Source of the DNA: Bacillota bacterium
GTDB taxonomy: Bacteria > Bacillota > Bacilli > Paenibacillales > Paenibacillaceae
DNA: 64,000 nt
Direction: 5' to 3'
Assembly: GCA_023460795.1 (NCBI GenBank)
Contig: JAEWPC010000018.1
Location: 62,001-126,000 of the forward strand
A program made the translations under genes and the position numbers. Shown piece by piece: positions 42,014-50,435 of this stretch (positions are counted from its first letter, which is position 1; each line of letters begins with the position of its first letter). Under the pieces are notes generated by a model. It did no database searches and was not told where the DNA came from. It was given only the letters and a program-made list of their open reading frames with translations.

Positions 42014-42853
42014 ATGGATCGCGAGATGAGGCTTCAAGCGCTATCGACATTCTTGAAGACCAAACGGGCCGGTATTCTCCCACAGTCGATCGGATTCGTT
42101 GCAGGACAACGCAGAAGAACGCCGGGCCTCCGAAGAGAAGAGGTCGCTCAACTGGCGGGAGTCAGCACCACTTGGTATACATGGCTTGAACAAGGGCGGG
42201 ATATCAGAGTATCGACCTCGGTATTGGATTGTATCGCGACCGCGCTGCAATTGACCCACGATGAACGCAAATATCTATATGCTCTGGCGCTTGAATCGAG
42301 CTCGGGATCCGCCTTATTGCCAGAAGAACAGACCGAGATTAGCCCGTCGTTAAGGAAAATCATCAATGAGTTGCGCTACTGCCCTGCGATCATCACGGAC
42401 AGACGATTTAACATTGTCGGATGGAACGAGTCCGCATCCTACGTTTTCCTGGATTTCGACCAAATCCCGTTCGAGCAGCGCAATATGATCCGTTTGTTGT
42501 TCACGAGGAAAGAGCTTCGGAGATTAGCCGTGAACTGGGAACATTTCATCAGAGGGTATTTGGCCATTTTCCGCGCTTATTACGGTCAATACTTGGAGGA
42601 TGATTGGTATGATCGGTTTCTTGAGGAGATGAAGGAGGTTCACCCCGATTTCGATCCGATATGGCGGCAAAGCGAGGTCAAGTCCGCTCCCGAGGTTCTG
42701 ATTGAATTTCGCCATGCCAAAGCGGGGAAAATGTTGTTTCATCTCACTTCTCTTCAGGCGCAAGGCAGCACGGATTTGCGTTGCAGCATCTATACGCCGG
42801 ATCCCGATTCCCCGACGGAAATCAAATTGCAGAAATTAATGGAGCGCAAATAA
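42014..42853 (+). CDS. XRE-family transcriptional regulator with MmyB-like ligand domain
   Basis: About 279 residues. An N-terminal helix-turn-helix has RRTPGLRREEVAQLAGVSTTWYTWLEQGRDI, the hallmark of the MmyB-type regulators. The C-terminal PAS-like MmyB domain (about 105-279), which binds fatty-acid-like ligands in relatives, has PAIITDRRFNIVGWNESA, RNMIRLLF and LEEMKEVHPDFDPIW. The ATG 42014 has GAGGTGA seven bases upstream; the frame opens at GTG 42002. It is divergent from fabF, so it may regulate fabF as well as itself. Confidence 0.9.
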   Translation: MDREMRLQALSTFLKTKRAGILPQSIGFVAGQRRRTPGLRREEVAQLAGVSTTWYTWLEQGRDIRVSTSVLDCIATALQLTHDERKYLYALALESSSGSALLPEEQTEISPSLRKIINELRYCPAIITDRRFNIVGWNESASYVFLDFDQIPFEQRNMIRLLFTRKELRRLAVNWEHFIRGYLAIFRAYYGQYLEDDWYDRFLEEMKEVHPDFDPIWRQSEVKSAPEVLIEFRHAKAGKMLFHLTSLQAQGSTDLRCSIYTPDPDSPTEIKLQKLMERK

Positions 42854-42854
42854 A

Positions 42855-42892
42855 AAAGGAGCTAACCGGGAATTTTCCTGGTTAGCTCCTTT
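42855..42892. terminator. Bidirectional terminator
   Basis: Perfect 13-bp stem AAAGGAGCTAACC (42855-42867) with GGTTAGCTCCTTT (42880-42892), A-rich on the left and T-rich on the right, between convergent genes. Confidence 0.85.
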
Positions 42893-42896
42893 CTCG

Positions 42897-43262
42897 TTAA
42901 AGCGATTGCGAGGCTTGCGCCAGCAAAGAGGAGAGCTGGGCGTAATCCGGCGTAACTCCCTCTTTAATCTTGATATATTTGCGTTCCGGCGGACCCTCGA
43001 AGCCTTTCGGGAACTCCATGCCGGCCGTGTTCATGATCATAAACGCGATAGCGTCCTTCGATGGCGAGATGACCGCGGCGTAGTGGCCGTTCTTCAGAAA
43101 ATGCGGTTTCTTATACTGAATGCGTTCCTCTACCGACGGAATCGTCTCTTTCACCATGTCTCTTAGCTTCTTAGAAAGTTCGACTTGCCATGCTGCTCCT
43201 AAACCATCGATAAATGCGGTAACCTCTGCGCTCATGTCGTGCTTCAGCTCCTCTTTGGCCAT
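42897..43262 (-). CDS. DUF1801 domain protein
   Basis: 121 residues. A YdhG/DUF1801-like fold with KLRDMVKETIPSVEERIQYKKPHF and HYAAVISPSKDAIAFMIMN, and a C-terminal ERKYIKIKEGVTPDY. Function not known; relatives include small bacterial proteins near iron or stress genes. No clear ribosome binding site: GGAATAAA lies just before the ATG. It stands alone between a terminator and the MDR gene. Confidence 0.82.
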   Translation of the reverse strand: MAKEELKHDMSAEVTAFIDGLGAAWQVELSKKLRDMVKETIPSVEERIQYKKPHFLKNGHYAAVISPSKDAIAFMIMNTAGMEFPKGFEGPPERKYIKIKEGVTPDYAQLSSLLAQASQSL

Positions 43263-43302
43263 TTTATTCCATTAAAATATACCGTATCTAGCAAACTACT
43301 GT

Positions 43303-44313
43303 CTACTTGATCGGGAAATCCATGCATACGACGACTTTCCCCTGCACGCGGCCTTCCCCGAAGTATCTAAGCGCCTCTGCGGCATCGTCCAGCGCAAAGA
43401 GGCGATCGATGACGGGTACGACGTGCCCCGCTTCGGTCAGCTCCTTCCATACCAACTGATCGCCGTGGTTCGGCTTATGGAGCAGCACTTTCATTCTTCT
43501 CTTGGCGAGCTTAGCGACTAAGGGTCCAGTGAGCGCGGTCTGCAGAATACGCGACATAGGCCCGCCCACCATCACGTACGTACCGCCCGGCATGAGCGCG
43601 CGCTTGATGGCGGACAACGGTCGATTGCCGACGACATCGAGAATCAGATCATACTTCGGACCACTGGCCGTAAAATCTTCCTTCGCGTAATCCACGACTT
43701 CATCCGCGCCGATGGAACGCAGCATAGGCAGCTTCTCGACTGCATCCACTCCCGTGACTTCCGCGCCGTGAAGCTTGGCGTATTGAATTCCTAACGTGCC
43801 GACGCCGCCCCCCGCCCCGTTGATCAGAACGCGATGTCCTGCCCGGAGCTTGCCGCTGTCGCGCAGCCCCTGCAAGGCAAGAACGCCCGCCTGCGGAATC
43901 GCTGCGGCCTGCTCGAAGCTTAAGCCGACGGGCTTCGGCGTCAACGCCGTCTCGGCGGCGCATGCGTATTCCGCGAAGCCGCCCCAACCGCACCCCGAGA
44001 GGTCTCCGAACACTTCGTCACCCGGCATATAACGTTGCACGTTCGCTCCCACAGCCACGACGCGACCTGCCACATCCGCGCCGAGGATACGGTAACGCGG
44101 TTTGCGCAATCCGCCAAGGCGGGCGATATACGGTTTCCCGCGCAGAAGATCCCAGTCCCAAGAGTTCACCGATGCGGAATGAACCGCGATCAGCACCTCG
44201 TGGTCCTTCGGGGCGGGGACTGCTACCTCTTCGATCCGAAGCACGTCCGGCAATCCATACTCGTCGTAGACTAACGCCTTCATCTTGCGAGGGGCTTGCT
44301 TTTGCGACGTCAT
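43303..44313 (-). CDS. NAD(P)-dependent alcohol dehydrogenase / quinone oxidoreductase (MDR superfamily)
   Basis: About 336 residues. MKALVYDEYGLPDVLRIEEVAVPAP opens the GroES-like domain; the Rossmann domain has LINGAGGGVGTLGIQYAKLHGAEVTGVD and ADEVVDYAKEDF. The zinc-ligand pattern of classical alcohol dehydrogenases is missing, so a zinc-free quinone or enone reductase is likely. GAGGTGG lies before ATG 44313; the frame opens at ATG 44340 with no ribosome binding site. It is divergent from the sortase-substrate gene. A similar gene lies at 49328. Confidence 0.9.
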   Translation of the reverse strand: MTSQKQAPRKMKALVYDEYGLPDVLRIEEVAVPAPKDHEVLIAVHSASVNSWDWDLLRGKPYIARLGGLRKPRYRILGADVAGRVVAVGANVQRYMPGDEVFGDLSGCGWGGFAEYACAAETALTPKPVGLSFEQAAAIPQAGVLALQGLRDSGKLRAGHRVLINGAGGGVGTLGIQYAKLHGAEVTGVDAVEKLPMLRSIGADEVVDYAKEDFTASGPKYDLILDVVGNRPLSAIKRALMPGGTYVMVGGPMSRILQTALTGPLVAKLAKRRMKVLLHKPNHGDQLVWKELTEAGHVVPVIDRLFALDDAAEALRYFGEGRVQGKVVVCMDFPIK

Positions 44314-44343
44314 GGTCGACCACCTCAAGTTTTTATTCATTTA

Positions 44344-44355
44344 TCCGTACACGGA
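44344..44355. promoter_or_regulatory. Palindrome between divergent genes
   Basis: TCCGT-AC-ACGGA, perfect 5-bp arms, between the MDR gene and the sortase-substrate gene. It may be an operator; nothing identifies the protein that binds it. Confidence 0.35.
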
Positions 44356-44447
44356 AAAAGAGGAACAATTTCTCTGACATTGCCGCCTGCGAAAGGAGAC
44401 ATGTTATGTGGGGCAAAACCCACACCACCTATCTAGGAGGAACTAAA

Positions 44448-44729
44448 GTGAAAAAAACAGCAATTGCCATCATGTCGGCCTGTATGATTTTCTCGGCAAG
44501 CTCCGCCGCGTACGCAGCGGTTCCCGCTGCTGAAAAGAAACACGAACACAAACTGCATGCGAAAAGCATGCATCATAAGAAAGCCGCCGAGCATAAGCTC
44601 CGCGCGAAATCCAAATCGCACGCCAAGAGCCTTCATGCCAAGAGCCTTCATGCCAAGAGCCTAAAAGCGAAGGATGTCACTGAAATGCCGAAGACAGGTA
44701 TGGGCGGCGCTAGCGAACAAACGGAATAG
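44448..44729 (+). CDS. Secreted His/Lys-rich small protein with MPKTG sorting-like motif
   Basis: 93 residues from GTG 44448, seven bases after AGGAGG. An in-frame ATG at 44406, itself seven bases after AAAGGAG, would add 14 residues, so two starts are possible. A signal peptide (about 1-24, ending AYAA) is followed by a low-complexity region of about 45 residues with repeated HAKS, KSLHAK and HHKKA. The protein ends EMPKTGMGGASEQTE. MPKTG resembles a sortase LPXTG motif, but the hydrophobic helix and basic tail that normally follow are absent. The next gene is a class F sortase, so this is probably its partner substrate. Confidence 0.85.
   Translation: MKKTAIAIMSACMIFSASSAAYAAVPAAEKKHEHKLHAKSMHHKKAAEHKLRAKSKSHAKSLHAKSLHAKSLKAKDVTEMPKTGMGGASEQTE
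44622..44666 (+). repeat. Three tandem 15-bp repeats in the sortase-substrate gene
   Basis: GCCAAGAGCCTTCAT occurs twice in a row (44622-44636, 44637-44651), then a third diverged copy (44652-44666). They encode AKSLH-AKSLH-AKSLK, so the repeat number could vary between strains. Confidence 0.9.
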
Positions 44730-44736
44730 GAGTATG

Positions 44737-44764
44737 GAGGGGTATTTCATACCCCTCTTTTCTT
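44737..44764 (+). terminator. Terminator between sortase substrate and sortase
   Basis: Perfect 9-bp stem GAGGGGTAT with ATACCCCTC, loop TTC, then TTTTCTT. It lies four bases before the sortase ATG. Partial read-through would keep the sortase well below its substrate. Confidence 0.85.
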
Positions 44765-44767
44765 ACG

Positions 44768-45397
44768 ATGAGAATATGGCGGGTCATTATTGTTGCAATG
44801 GTCTTGGTTGCAGTCATAACCGGCTGTACTCACGCAGACAAACGCAAGCTTAACGCAATCCAGCCGAATAACGGAACTCAGATTGCCCGGCAAGTTGAAA
44901 TCAGCGGTAACGACAAGCACCCCCTTCCTCATCAAAAGAGTAAATCTTATCCGAACGGAATAACCCCGTCTCGGCTATATATTCCGGCTATCGACCTTCA
45001 CGCGAATGTTGAATTCGTTGAAGTGTTGGACAACGGGCAAATGGGCGTACCCAATCGTTCGGATGCCGTCGGCTATCTCCCGAACGGGACATTGCCCGGC
45101 GCGGCCGGAAACGCTGTTATGGACGGACATTATGACAGCCGTAATGGCCCGGCGGTTTTTTATCGGTTAAAACAGCTCAAAACAGGAGATATTATTGTCG
45201 TTAAAAACGAACGCGGAGAAGCTATTGAGTTCGCGGTACAATCGGTCCGAACGTACGGCAAATCCGCAGCGCCGATTGCTATGATTTTCGGTCCATCCGC
45301 TGAACCCAGGCTTAACTTGATTACTTGTGCCGGCAAGTTCAGCAGAAAGCTGAAAGAACACCAGGAGCGACTCGTCGTGTTCACCACAAGGTTATAA
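44768..45397 (+). CDS. Class F sortase
   Basis: Cysteine transpeptidase that cuts a sorting signal and joins the protein to the cell wall. 209 residues. N-terminal signal with lipobox-like VITGC (Cys about residue 20), so it may be a lipoprotein rather than only membrane-anchored. The catalytic domain (about 65-209) has TPSRLYIPAIDLHANVEFV, the His in NAVMDGHYDSRNGPAVFYRL, the catalytic Cys in LNLITCAGKF and the Arg in HQERLVVFTT. It has no good ribosome binding site; a terminator precedes it. The neighbour at 44448 carries the only sorting-like motif I see in the window. Confidence 0.92.
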   Translation: MRIWRVIIVAMVLVAVITGCTHADKRKLNAIQPNNGTQIARQVEISGNDKHPLPHQKSKSYPNGITPSRLYIPAIDLHANVEFVEVLDNGQMGVPNRSDAVGYLPNGTLPGAAGNAVMDGHYDSRNGPAVFYRLKQLKTGDIIVVKNERGEAIEFAVQSVRTYGKSAAPIAMIFGPSAEPRLNLITCAGKFSRKLKEHQERLVVFTTRL

Positions 45398-45423
45398 TTC
45401 GCCATCGTTATATGACTAGAGGG

Positions 45424-45456
45424 GCCGGAGCAAACCTATCGTTGGCTGCCGGCTCC
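45424..45456. terminator. Weak hairpin between sortase and map genes
   Basis: GCCGG (45424-45428) can pair with CCGGC (45449-45453), extended imperfectly inward. No clear U-tract. Confidence 0.35.
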
Positions 45457-45471
45457 TTTGCGTCGTTAATC

Positions 45472-46218
45472 CTAAGCCACGGTAACGATGATCGGCTGAT
45501 CCCTTGTAATAATGATCGTATGCTCATGCTGGGCGACATAGCTGTTGTCGGGCACGAGCAGCGTCCAGCCGTCCGAGTGCTCGTCTACGTACTCCGCGCC
45601 AGTGGATAAGAAAGGCTCGATCGTGATGACTTGACCCTCCTTCAACACGCGGTGGTCATGCTTGTTGTAGAACGGCAGAATCTCTTTCGGCGCCTCGTGA
45701 AGCGATTTGCCGATTCCATGACTGCATAAATTTTTAACGACCTTATATCCGCCGTTGGCGGCTTCGGTCTGAATCATTCTGCCGATCTCGTTCAACTTAA
45801 CGCCATGCTTGAGCGAAGCAATAATCTTCATCATGGTGCGGTAGGTATACTCGCATAGGCGCGACAATGCCGGATCGTGCGGCGCCATCGTAAAGGAATG
45901 ACCGGCGTCGGCATAGTAGCCGCCCAGCTCCGCGGACACGTCAACGTTAACCAAATCGCCTGCTTGGATGATCCGATCGCCAGGGATGCCATGCGCAACC
46001 TCATGGTTAATGCTGATGCACGTTTCGCCGGGAAATCCGTACACCTTCTTCGGCGCGGAAATCGCTCCATGCCGCTTCAGGACTTGGGCCCCGATATCAT
46101 CGAGCTCGCGCGTCGTCATGCCGACGCGAGCGCTATCTTTCATCTCCTTAATCGTTAACGCGATAACTCGGCCGATTTCTTTAAGGCCCTGAATATCCTC
46201 TTGATTCTGTATGGTCAT
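45472..46218 (-). CDS. map: Type I methionine aminopeptidase
   Basis: Removes the initiator Met from new proteins. About 248 residues. The five metal ligands are in place: Asp in LVNVDVSAE, Asp in YYADAGHSF, His in CSHGIGKSLHEAP, Glu in ITIEPFLS and Glu in VAQHEHTIIIT. SINHEVAHGIPG is the usual substrate-site His. AAAGGAG is nine bases before ATG 46218; ATG 46227 is too close to it. The usual location with secY and adk is missing, so this may be a second copy such as MapB. Confidence 0.93.
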   Translation of the reverse strand: MTIQNQEDIQGLKEIGRVIALTIKEMKDSARVGMTTRELDDIGAQVLKRHGAISAPKKVYGFPGETCISINHEVAHGIPGDRIIQAGDLVNVDVSAELGGYYADAGHSFTMAPHDPALSRLCEYTYRTMMKIIASLKHGVKLNEIGRMIQTEAANGGYKVVKNLCSHGIGKSLHEAPKEILPFYNKHDHRVLKEGQVITIEPFLSTGAEYVDEHSDGWTLLVPDNSYVAQHEHTIIITRDQPIIVTVA

Positions 46219-46320
46219 TCTCGCCATCTCCTTTGATTAGCTCATTATCTCATGATTTGTAAGCAATTGCATGTCCATGAGACGCGGGTTATCATGTAGG
46301 TTACGAAAGGGATGAGACGG

Positions 46321-47031
46321 ATGTACCAAACCTATATATTCGACCTATACGGGACGTTAATCGATATTCGCACGGACGAAGAGCATCCCCTGCTATGGGA
46401 TAGCATGGCCGTGCATTTCGGATATCAAGGCATGGAGACGACGGGGAGCCAGCTCAGACCGCTGGTGTCTCGGGAGATCGAGAGGCTGCTTGCAACCGGC
46501 CGCGAAACCTATGAGTTCCCCGATTTCGTCATGGAGGAAGCGTTCGCTGCTGTCGCCCGGGAGCTGAAGGGGCAGGTATCGAATGCGTGGCTGAACGAGA
46601 CGGTCCGATGGTTCCGGACCATGTCCATCCGTCGCCTTGCCTTATACGACGGAGTCAAGGAAGTGCTGGAGGCTTTGAAGGGAAAAGGCAAGCGCATCTA
46701 CCTGCTCTCTAACGGCCAGAAAACCTTCATCGAAGCGGAGCTGCGACAGCTCGGCATTCTTCATCTGTTCGACGGGATCGCCATCTCCTCCGAAGCGCGA
46801 ACGAGTAAACCGGATCCGGCGTTCTACGAGTATCTGCAGCGAACATACGGCGCGGACTTGTCGTCCGCGATCATGATCGGCAACGATCCGCGTACGGATC
46901 TGGAAGGTGCGAGGCGAGTCGGCATCGACGCTTGCTATATTCACACGGAATCGTCTCCGGACCGGGTAGAAGTGACGAGCCTCTACCAGATCTGGGACGG
47001 AGACTTCCGCCGAATCCCAGGTTGGCGCTAA
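46321..47031 (+). CDS. HAD superfamily hydrolase (YjjG-like phosphatase)
   Basis: About 236 residues. HAD motif I is FDLYGTLID (Asp nucleophile), motif II YLLSNGQ, motif III with Lys in ARTSKPDPAFYEYL, and motif IV MIGNDPRTDLEGA. The cap is helical, type C1, as in YjjG nucleotidases and phosphoglycolate-like phosphatases. ATG 46321 follows AAAGGGATGAG at a suitable distance; the ATG nine bases earlier is too close to it. Substrate unknown. Confidence 0.9.
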   Translation: MYQTYIFDLYGTLIDIRTDEEHPLLWDSMAVHFGYQGMETTGSQLRPLVSREIERLLATGRETYEFPDFVMEEAFAAVARELKGQVSNAWLNETVRWFRTMSIRRLALYDGVKEVLEALKGKGKRIYLLSNGQKTFIEAELRQLGILHLFDGIAISSEARTSKPDPAFYEYLQRTYGADLSSAIMIGNDPRTDLEGARRVGIDACYIHTESSPDRVEVTSLYQIWDGDFRRIPGWR

Positions 47032-47061
47032 TGCCGGTCAGTATAGGCTGCAATATACACG

Positions 47062-47090
47062 AAAGCCGAGACACCCCGCGTCTCGGCTTT
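47062..47090. terminator. Terminator between convergent HAD and GGDEF-EAL genes
   Basis: Perfect 11-bp stem AAAGCCGAGAC (47062-47072) with GTCTCGGCTTT (47080-47090), loop of seven. Confidence 0.82.
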
Positions 47091-47097
47091 GTCATCA

Positions 47098-48750
47098 TTA
47101 TACGCTTTGCTCCGCAAGAGCCAGCAGCTGCGACAGCTCGACAGGAGGGTTGATGTAATAGCCCTGCAGCCCCCAGCAATTCATCGCCTTAAGCATCCGG
47201 AACTGATCTTCGTCTTCGATTCCTTCCGCGATTACAAGCAGATTAAGCGCTTTGGCCATCATCAGCACGGCCGACATCAGCGGCTCGTTCATGTTCTGGA
47301 TGAAGGACCGATCGATCTTCAGCTTGTCGATCGGAAGGAGCGTTAACATGCTTAGCGAAGAATACCCCGTACCGAAATCGTCCAATGCGATCGTAAAGCC
47401 CTCGTCTCTCAGTCGTTTCAGCGTTGCCTGCACGTCCCGAACGTCATGAATGACGGTGCTTTCCGTAATCTCCAATTCTATGGAGGGCGGAGCAACCCCC
47501 TCGCTCTTCACGATGTCCAGCAGCCGTTCGACGAAGTCCGGCTCGTTCAATTGAACCCTTGAGATATTAACGGCCACCATGAAGGATGCGCCATACGGAA
47601 GCTTGCATCGGTGCCAGTCTCGGCACGCCTGCCGGATCACCCAATAGCCGATCGGAACGATAAGTCCCGTCGTTTCCGCAACGGGAATGAAGGCGTTAGG
47701 CGGAACGACGCCGTAGTCCGGCCGATTCCAGCGCAGCAGCGCTTCGGCTCCGACGATCGCGCCCGAAGACGGACTATAGATCGGCTGGTACCTCAAAGTC
47801 AGTTGCTCGCGTTCGACCGCATGGGACAACTCCAGCTCGTGAAAGAAATTCTCCACATGGTCGTACTTCGAGTCTTGTTCGTAGACGTGGTATCTCCGTC
47901 TCCCTTCGCCTTTCGCTCTGTACAAAGCGATGTCCGCTTGCTTCAATAACGTCGTCAGCTTGATCTCTTCACCCGTTCGGATCGCTACCCCGATGCTGGC
48001 GTTCAAATTCATCATTCGGTCTTTGACCACGAACGGCGCCTCGAAAGCCTCGTAGATGCGGCAGATGGTGTGAGACGGCGGCCGACCGGCTTCGGTCTGG
48101 ACAATCAGGAATTCGTCTCCGCCTAGTCTAACTAGCGTGTGGTCGGAGCCGAGATGATCGATGAGGCGATTCGCCAATTCCACCAGCACGGCGTCTCCCG
48201 CGTCGTGACCGAACGTATCGTTAATATTTTTGAAAAAGTCCATGTCCAGCAAATAGAGCGCACCCGGATTCCGCACGCATTCTTGCAAATAGCGACGGTT
48301 GTACAACTTGGTGAGATCGTCGTGGTAGGCCAACTCCCGCAGCTTCTTCTCGGATTGCTGACGGGCGGACGTATCCCTCGTCACGCTGAATACGTATTCG
48401 ATGTTGCCTTCCTTGTCGAAGATCGGATTCAAGATGCTCTCTCCGCTCACCTTGCCGCTCGGAAGCAGGAAACCTTCTTCGTATCTAATCGTTCGGCGTT
48501 CGGTCAATACGCGGGAATACTTCTGGTGCAAAAAGTTCGCCATCTCGGGCGAATTGGATTCATAGAAAGTCCGCCCGGCATCGTCCATCGTAATTCCGCT
48601 AAATTCACTCGCGGCACGATTAACGTAATAATATTTGAATTGTCCGGCGTCTACTTTCATAACGAATACCGAATCGTCGATTTCATCCAACATAAGCGGA
48701 AGTTTGCAGGGTAACTGTGATGTGTATGACAATTTGCGTATCCACCCCAA
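47098..48750 (-). CDS. PAS-GGDEF-EAL protein (cyclic-di-GMP synthesis and breakdown)
   Basis: 550 residues, cytoplasmic. A PAS domain (about 20-130) with YYVNRAASEFSGIT; a GGDEF domain (about 135-300) with DMDFFKNINDTFGHDAGD and an intact GGDEF; then an EAL domain (about 310-550) with GAEALLRW, NISRVQL, ELEITEST, DDFGTGYSSL, EGIE and QGYY, all apparently intact. No RxxD inhibition site is seen five residues before GGDEF. Both activities are thus possible. Start TTG 48750 or ATG 48693 remains open. It is the only visible c-di-GMP enzyme in the window and may feed the riboswitch at 24949-25073. Confidence 0.92.
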   Translation of the reverse strand: MGWIRKLSYTSQLPCKLPLMLDEIDDSVFVMKVDAGQFKYYYVNRAASEFSGITMDDAGRTFYESNSPEMANFLHQKYSRVLTERRTIRYEEGFLLPSGKVSGESILNPIFDKEGNIEYVFSVTRDTSARQQSEKKLRELAYHDDLTKLYNRRYLQECVRNPGALYLLDMDFFKNINDTFGHDAGDAVLVELANRLIDHLGSDHTLVRLGGDEFLIVQTEAGRPPSHTICRIYEAFEAPFVVKDRMMNLNASIGVAIRTGEEIKLTTLLKQADIALYRAKGEGRRRYHVYEQDSKYDHVENFFHELELSHAVEREQLTLRYQPIYSPSSGAIVGAEALLRWNRPDYGVVPPNAFIPVAETTGLIVPIGYWVIRQACRDWHRCKLPYGASFMVAVNISRVQLNEPDFVERLLDIVKSEGVAPPSIELEITESTVIHDVRDVQATLKRLRDEGFTIALDDFGTGYSSLSMLTLLPIDKLKIDRSFIQNMNEPLMSAVLMMAKALNLLVIAEGIEDEDQFRMLKAMNCWGLQGYYINPPVELSQLLALAEQSV

Positions 48751-48799
48751 AGGTCCGTCTAATTCTACTATTTCCCATTATAATGGATTTGCCCGCTGA

Positions 48800-49192
48800 T
48801 TAGAATCGCTCGAAGCAGTCGTAATTCCTCTGTCTATAGATGAAACCATCCTTGAAATCGAAGACGCAGCAGAAATAAGCCTTCAGCTGCTGTCCGGTCT
48901 TGAATGCCCCGATATCCGCCCCGACTTCGGCCGTCCAGACGACTTCCGTGATCAGCGTTTCGCCCGATTCATACGTCCTTTGAATATCGTACTTTTGCGA
49001 TTTCAGTAGCTTCTTGCCGTTAGGTATGCGCTGCAGTAGCGTCTCATAGTTGCTTACGACGATGCCGGGAGTGATCAGATTCGGATATTCGGTTTGCTCG
49101 ACGTCCGGATGCAGCAACGGCTTGTAGTCAGACTCCGCGATGCTGAAAGACTCAATCAACTCGTAAAATCGTTTTACCGTCTCCAGTTTCAT
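48800..49192 (-). CDS. SnoaL/NTF2-like protein
   Basis: 130 residues, one NTF2-like cone fold. The first helix and strand are in ETVKRFYELIESFSIAESDYKPLLHPDVEQTEYPN, and the central sheet in TLITEVVWTAEV and LKAYFCCVFDFKDGFIYRQRNYDCF. Such proteins bind or convert small organic molecules, or act as general ligand binders; no ligand can be named. GGAAGGTG precedes the ATG. It is upstream of the GGDEF-EAL gene in the same direction with a 49-base gap. Confidence 0.85.
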   Translation of the reverse strand: MKLETVKRFYELIESFSIAESDYKPLLHPDVEQTEYPNLITPGIVVSNYETLLQRIPNGKKLLKSQKYDIQRTYESGETLITEVVWTAEVGADIGAFKTGQQLKAYFCCVFDFKDGFIYRQRNYDCFERF

Positions 49193-49327
49193 GATTACAC
49201 CTTCCTAACGTTAAATTTTTCTGTCAAAATAAGTTTAACACGCCAGATCCGACTATATTTTAACAGAAGTATGAACACTTTTTTTTAGGCGATAACCTCA
49301 TCTCTTAACGTGAAAGGAACTGATCCG

Positions 49328-50266
49328 ATGAAGGCAGTTATCTGTACCAAATACGGACCGCCGGGCGTTCTGCAGCTCCAGGAAGTGAATAAGCCTTCCC
49401 CTAAGCGCGATGAAGTGTGCATCAAAGTCTACGCATCGGCGGTAACCGCGAGCGACATCTATATCAGGGGATCGCGGATACCGCTTCGGTTCTGGCTTCC
49501 GATGCGGCTCATCTTAGGCTTCACTAAGCCGAGACAGCCCATCATCGGCATGGTGCTGGCAGGGGAAGTCGAATCCGTCGGCCAAGACGTCCGTCGGTTC
49601 AAGGCAGGAGATCAAGTATACGGAGTTACCGGTCTTGGGATGGGTTGTTACGCGCAATACAAATGCATGAAAGAATCGGACTCCATGCGAGGATGTCTAT
49701 CGCGCAAACCCGCCAATATCAGCTTCGAGGAGGCAACGGCCGCGGCATATGGCGGACTTCTGGCGTTGCAGCGCGTGGAAGAGGGCAAGATCCGGCGCGG
49801 CCATAAAGTGCTCGTATACGGGGCATCGGGAACGTCCGGGACCCTTGCGGTACAGCTTGCCAAGCATTACGGGGCCGAAGTGACCGGTGTATGCGGCGCG
49901 CGGAACATGGAATTCGTCCAAAGCTTGGGGGCGGATAAAGTCATCGACTATACCGACGAGGAATCCGCGAATCTCGTCGATCGCTACGACTTGATGCTCG
50001 ACACGGCAGGCAAAGCGAGAAGCTCCCGTGTCAAAGAGCTGTGCATGCAGGCGCTAAATCCAACAGGCCGATATATCTCCATCGACGACGGAAAGCTAGA
50101 GTTGAAATCCGAGCGCCTTGACACGCTCACAACGTTAATCGAAGCCGGAGCTATTAAACCGGTAATCGACGGAGTCTACCCGATGGAACGTATCGTAGAA
50201 GCGCACGAGTACGTGGAGCAAGGACGCAAGAGAGGCGGAGTAGCCGTCACGATCGAACATGACTGA
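49328..50266 (+). CDS. NAD(P)-dependent alcohol dehydrogenase / quinone oxidoreductase (MDR superfamily)
   Basis: About 312 residues. MKAVICTKYGPPGVLQLQEVNKPSP starts the GroES-like domain; the Rossmann part has LVYGASGTSGTLAVQLAKHYGAEVTGV and ADKVIDYTDEE. No catalytic or structural zinc ligands are seen, as in the gene at 43303. ATG 49328 follows AAAGGAA at about ten bases; the open frame starts at GTG 49310. It is divergent from the SnoaL gene and ends at a strong terminator. Confidence 0.9.
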   Translation: MKAVICTKYGPPGVLQLQEVNKPSPKRDEVCIKVYASAVTASDIYIRGSRIPLRFWLPMRLILGFTKPRQPIIGMVLAGEVESVGQDVRRFKAGDQVYGVTGLGMGCYAQYKCMKESDSMRGCLSRKPANISFEEATAAAYGGLLALQRVEEGKIRRGHKVLVYGASGTSGTLAVQLAKHYGAEVTGVCGARNMEFVQSLGADKVIDYTDEESANLVDRYDLMLDTAGKARSSRVKELCMQALNPTGRYISIDDGKLELKSERLDTLTTLIEAGAIKPVIDGVYPMERIVEAHEYVEQGRKRGGVAVTIEHD

Positions 50267-50280
50267 CGCGGCCGCCGACT

Positions 50281-50322
50281 AACATCGCCGTCTGGTTACC
50301 AGACTGGCGATGTTTATTTTTT
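50281..50322 (+). terminator. Intrinsic terminator after the second MDR gene
   Basis: AACATCGCC-GTCTGG (50281-50295) pairs with CCAGAC-T-GGCGATGTT (50299-50314) with one bulged T, followed by TATTTTTT. Confidence 0.88.
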
Positions 50323-50435
50323 AGGCCAACATCTTAAGTTTAACAGGTTGTATTTCCCAAATCTTTCTTTAATATATTGTTAAATACTAGAAAAATCGGC
50401 TGACTTATGTACGGCTGGTAGGGGGAAGCAACCAT

